Shown piece after piece: positions 14,431 through 16,068 of a stretch of DNA of 16,068 nucleotides (position 1 is the stretch's first letter; each line of letters begins with the position of its first letter). The position numbers and the translations under genes are program-made. The stretch covers positions 1 to 16,068 of the forward strand of contig JAENIZ010000010.1 of NCBI GenBank assembly GCA_016844485.1, read 5' to 3'. The notes below the pieces were generated by a model. The model was not told the DNA's origin and did not search any database. It saw only the letters and a list, made by a program, of their open reading frames with translations. Source of the stretch: Gammaproteobacteria bacterium. Lineage in GTDB: Bacteria > Pseudomonadota > Gammaproteobacteria > Eutrophobiales > Eutrophobiaceae.

Positions 14431-15204
14431 ATGAAAATAATAACCTTGAATGCTAATGGTATCCGTTCCGCCCAGCGTAAAGGATTTTATCAATGGATGC
14501 AGAAACAGGATGCTGATGTCGTCTGTATTCAGGAAATCAAGGCCCAGGTTGATCAACTGGATAAAAGGATACTGTCACCGCCGGGTTATTTTGGATTTTT
14601 TAATGCGGCAGGGAAGAAAGGATACAGTGGCGTTGCCCTGTATACACGCAGGAAACCGGATCGTATTGTGCAAAAGCTGGGATGGAAACAGGCAGATATG
14701 GAAGGGCGTTTTTTACAGGCGGACTTCGGCAAATTGAGTGTGGTTTCAATCTATCTTCCCTCTGGCTCATCAGGCGCAGAGCGACAAGCTATCAAATTCG
14801 ATTTTATGAATCGTTTTATGCCCATCCTGAAAAAGATGCGCAGGCAAAGGCGAAATTACATTATCTGTGGAGACTGGAACATCGCCCATAAGAAGATTGA
14901 TCTGAAAAACTGGCGCGGCAACCAGAAAAATTCAGGTTTTCTGCCGGAAGAACGGGCATGGATGGATGAGTTGTTTGATATTGTCGGTATGGTGGACACC
15001 TTCCGTGTTGTTAATCAGCAGGAAGATCAATATACATGGTGGTCGAACAGGGGGCAGGCCTGGGCAAAAAATGTCGGGTGGAGGATTGACTATCAAATCG
15101 TGTCACCTGACTTGCGGGACAAAGTGACAAATTCTGAAATCTATAAAGATCGGCGCTTCTCTGATCATGCGCCGTTAATTATTGAATATAATATTCCGTT
15201 TTGA
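14431..15204 (+). CDS. Exodeoxyribonuclease III family protein at the crc locus
   Basis: This 257-residue endonuclease/exonuclease/phosphatase-fold protein keeps the residues used by ExoIII for AP-site cleavage and 3'-5' digestion: LNAN (N7), CIQEIKA (E35), IYLPSGSSG (Y108), GDWNIAH (D148, N150), WRIDYQ (D219) and SDHAP (D245, H246). The overall sequence, especially KNWRGNQKNSGFLPEERAW and the WWSNRGQAW-KNVGWRIDYQ region, is closest to Pseudomonas Crc among proteins I know, and the pyrE neighbour is the same. Pseudomonas Crc has lost these catalytic residues and acts with Hfq in translational repression. This protein should therefore be an active nuclease (exoA/xth type), perhaps also related to Crc by descent. 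It converges on the DUF4426 gene with a 13-bp gap. Confidence 0.9.
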   Translation: MKIITLNANGIRSAQRKGFYQWMQKQDADVVCIQEIKAQVDQLDKRILSPPGYFGFFNAAGKKGYSGVALYTRRKPDRIVQKLGWKQADMEGRFLQADFGKLSVVSIYLPSGSSGAERQAIKFDFMNRFMPILKKMRRQRRNYIICGDWNIAHKKIDLKNWRGNQKNSGFLPEERAWMDELFDIVGMVDTFRVVNQQEDQYTWWSNRGQAWAKNVGWRIDYQIVSPDLRDKVTNSEIYKDRRFSDHAPLIIEYNIPF

Positions 15205-15217
15205 GAAGGGAGATTTG

Positions 15218-15658
15218 TTATTCTGTGTAGAACTGTTCCTGAAATGATAATGTATAAGGATTGCCTTTCCCTTCCGGAGTGATTTCAAATGTGTATTTCA
15301 GGGTTTCATTATCATTGACGGCGGTTTCCGCAATATAGTAGACAGACTCCTGTTCATCAATCTCACGAATCTGTAATTCACGCAACTGCTCACTCAGGTT
15401 TTTCGCCGTTCCTTCGACCTTGGCCCTGACCGGTTTTCCGATCGTGCCCGATTCATTTTTCAGAACCGAGATATTGACCATTGCACGATTTTTACTGCGC
15501 GGGATTTGATAAAGCTTTGCCACATCGGGAGTCAGGGTGTCCGTAGTGAAGGCGCTGTAATGTATGGTGTAATCGCCAAAGGACTGGGACTGCTCTGCCT
15601 CCGCGATCAAAGGCAGGGTAACCGCCATTATGCATGCAATGAAAATAAACTTTCTCAT
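15218..15658 (-). CDS. DUF4426 periplasmic protein
   Basis: This 146-residue protein has a clear signal peptide (1-21, cut after AEA) and a beta-rich body with SFGDYTIHYSAFTTDTLTP just after the cleavage site, characteristic of DUF4426. There is no cysteine in the mature part. The function is unknown. In gammaproteobacteria such as Pseudomonas the family sits next to metW, as here (68 bp downstream of it on the same strand), so it may be co-transcribed with the methionine genes, although no link to methionine synthesis has been shown to my knowledge. Confidence 0.85.
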   Translation of the reverse strand: MRKFIFIACIMAVTLPLIAEAEQSQSFGDYTIHYSAFTTDTLTPDVAKLYQIPRSKNRAMVNISVLKNESGTIGKPVRAKVEGTAKNLSEQLRELQIREIDEQESVYYIAETAVNDNETLKYTFEITPEGKGNPYTLSFQEQFYTE

Positions 15659-15726
15659 CTACGCCCAACCCTGATGATTTTTATGTTAACTATAGCAGAC
15701 AAACCTGTCAGTGAAAGTTCCCGTTT

Positions 15727-16068
15727 TTATTTCTTATCATGATAACGCCGGAACCGGTAAATGGCGATCTCGCCTAATAAATTGGGGAGCAAGCGCATGC
15801 CCGGACTGCTGCGATGGGCGTAATCAACGGTGGTGCATTGCAATATTTCGATATTGAGAGTGCGCCATAAGAACCCGAAATCCTTCAATGTGCACATATG
15901 AATATTCGGGGTATTGTACCATTCATATGGCAGCGTCCGCGATTTTGGCATCATGCCTTTGAGCGCAATCTGCAGCCGGCATTTCCAGTGTCCCATATTG
16001 GGAAAGGTGACTATCCCTTCGCGGCCGATGCGCAGCATATCGTTCTATAACCTGTCCGGATAACGTAT
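15727..16068 (-). pseudogene. metW: metW, 3' part, interrupted by an in-frame TAG
   Basis: The 103 codons from ATG 16038 to the stop at 15727 encode the C-terminal half of MetW: MLRIGREGIVTFPNMGHWK, then LPYEWYNTPNIHMCTLKDFG. MetW is a class I methyltransferase-like partner of MetX in O-acyl-homoserine formation for methionine synthesis. Reading the same frame upstream to the window edge gives IRYPDRL, stop (TAG, 16045-16047), ND, then MLRIGR. Both sides match the expected MetW sequence, in which the stop position is normally a hydrophobic residue, so this is a nonsense codon rather than a frameshift. A single T-to-A change from TTG (Leu) would explain it. Either the gene is broken, or there is a sequence error near the window end. 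The 5' half and metX lie outside the window. Confidence 0.75.

Noticed and set aside
16045..16047. TAG as a recoded sense codon (readthrough or pyrrolysine)
   Set aside because: TAG is the normal terminator of at least four intact genes in this window, and nothing nearby suggests recoding.

Overview
The window looks like ordinary chromosome from a gammaproteobacterium outside the Enterobacterales, with roughly balanced base composition. The evidence is gene content and order: rpmG-rpmB-radC next to coaBC-dut-algC-argB, then slmA, pyrE and an ExoIII/Crc-type gene, is the arrangement known from Pseudomonas and related lineages. The proteins match gammaproteobacterial families (SlmA, DUF4124, DUF4426, MetW, a cysteine-free L33). 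I cannot name a genus. Every gene in the window appears chromosomal; I see no tRNA, rRNA, CRISPR array, transposase or phage gene.

Layout. 24-3970 (minus strand) is a four-gene operon: ABC ATPase, ABC-2 permease, GldG-type auxiliary protein and a DUF4340 protein. Together they look like a GldA/GldF/GldG-like envelope ABC system of unknown substrate. 3971-4347 is a divergent intergenic region. 4348-5529 (plus) is a membrane fatty acid desaturase, probably starting at TTG. 5530-5638 is a short convergent gap almost filled by a palindromic element with 13-bp terminal inverted repeats. 5639-6042 (minus) holds rpmG and rpmB with a recognisable promoter. 6106-6250 holds a second cluster of hairpins. 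radC (minus, 6254-6928) is divergent from the coaBC-dut-algC-argB-slmA run (plus, 7038-12906). A secreted DUF4124 coiled-coil protein and pyrE follow on the minus strand. An ExoIII/Crc-family nuclease (plus) is divergent from pyrE. DUF4426 and the 3' part of metW (minus) close the window.

How the genes work together. The central run mixes housekeeping functions: CoA synthesis (coaBC), dUTP removal (dut), sugar-phosphate isomerisation for envelope polysaccharides (algC), arginine synthesis (argB), nucleoid occlusion (slmA), pyrimidine synthesis (pyrE) and translation (rpmB, rpmG). Nothing here is a clear new defence or mobile system. The points most worth a second look are an in-frame TAG inside otherwise well-conserved metW, a catalytically intact ExoIII-type protein at the locus where pseudomonads carry the nuclease-dead regulator Crc, a membrane-anchored 869-residue AlgC, and a family of short palindromic and heptameric repeats at gene ends.
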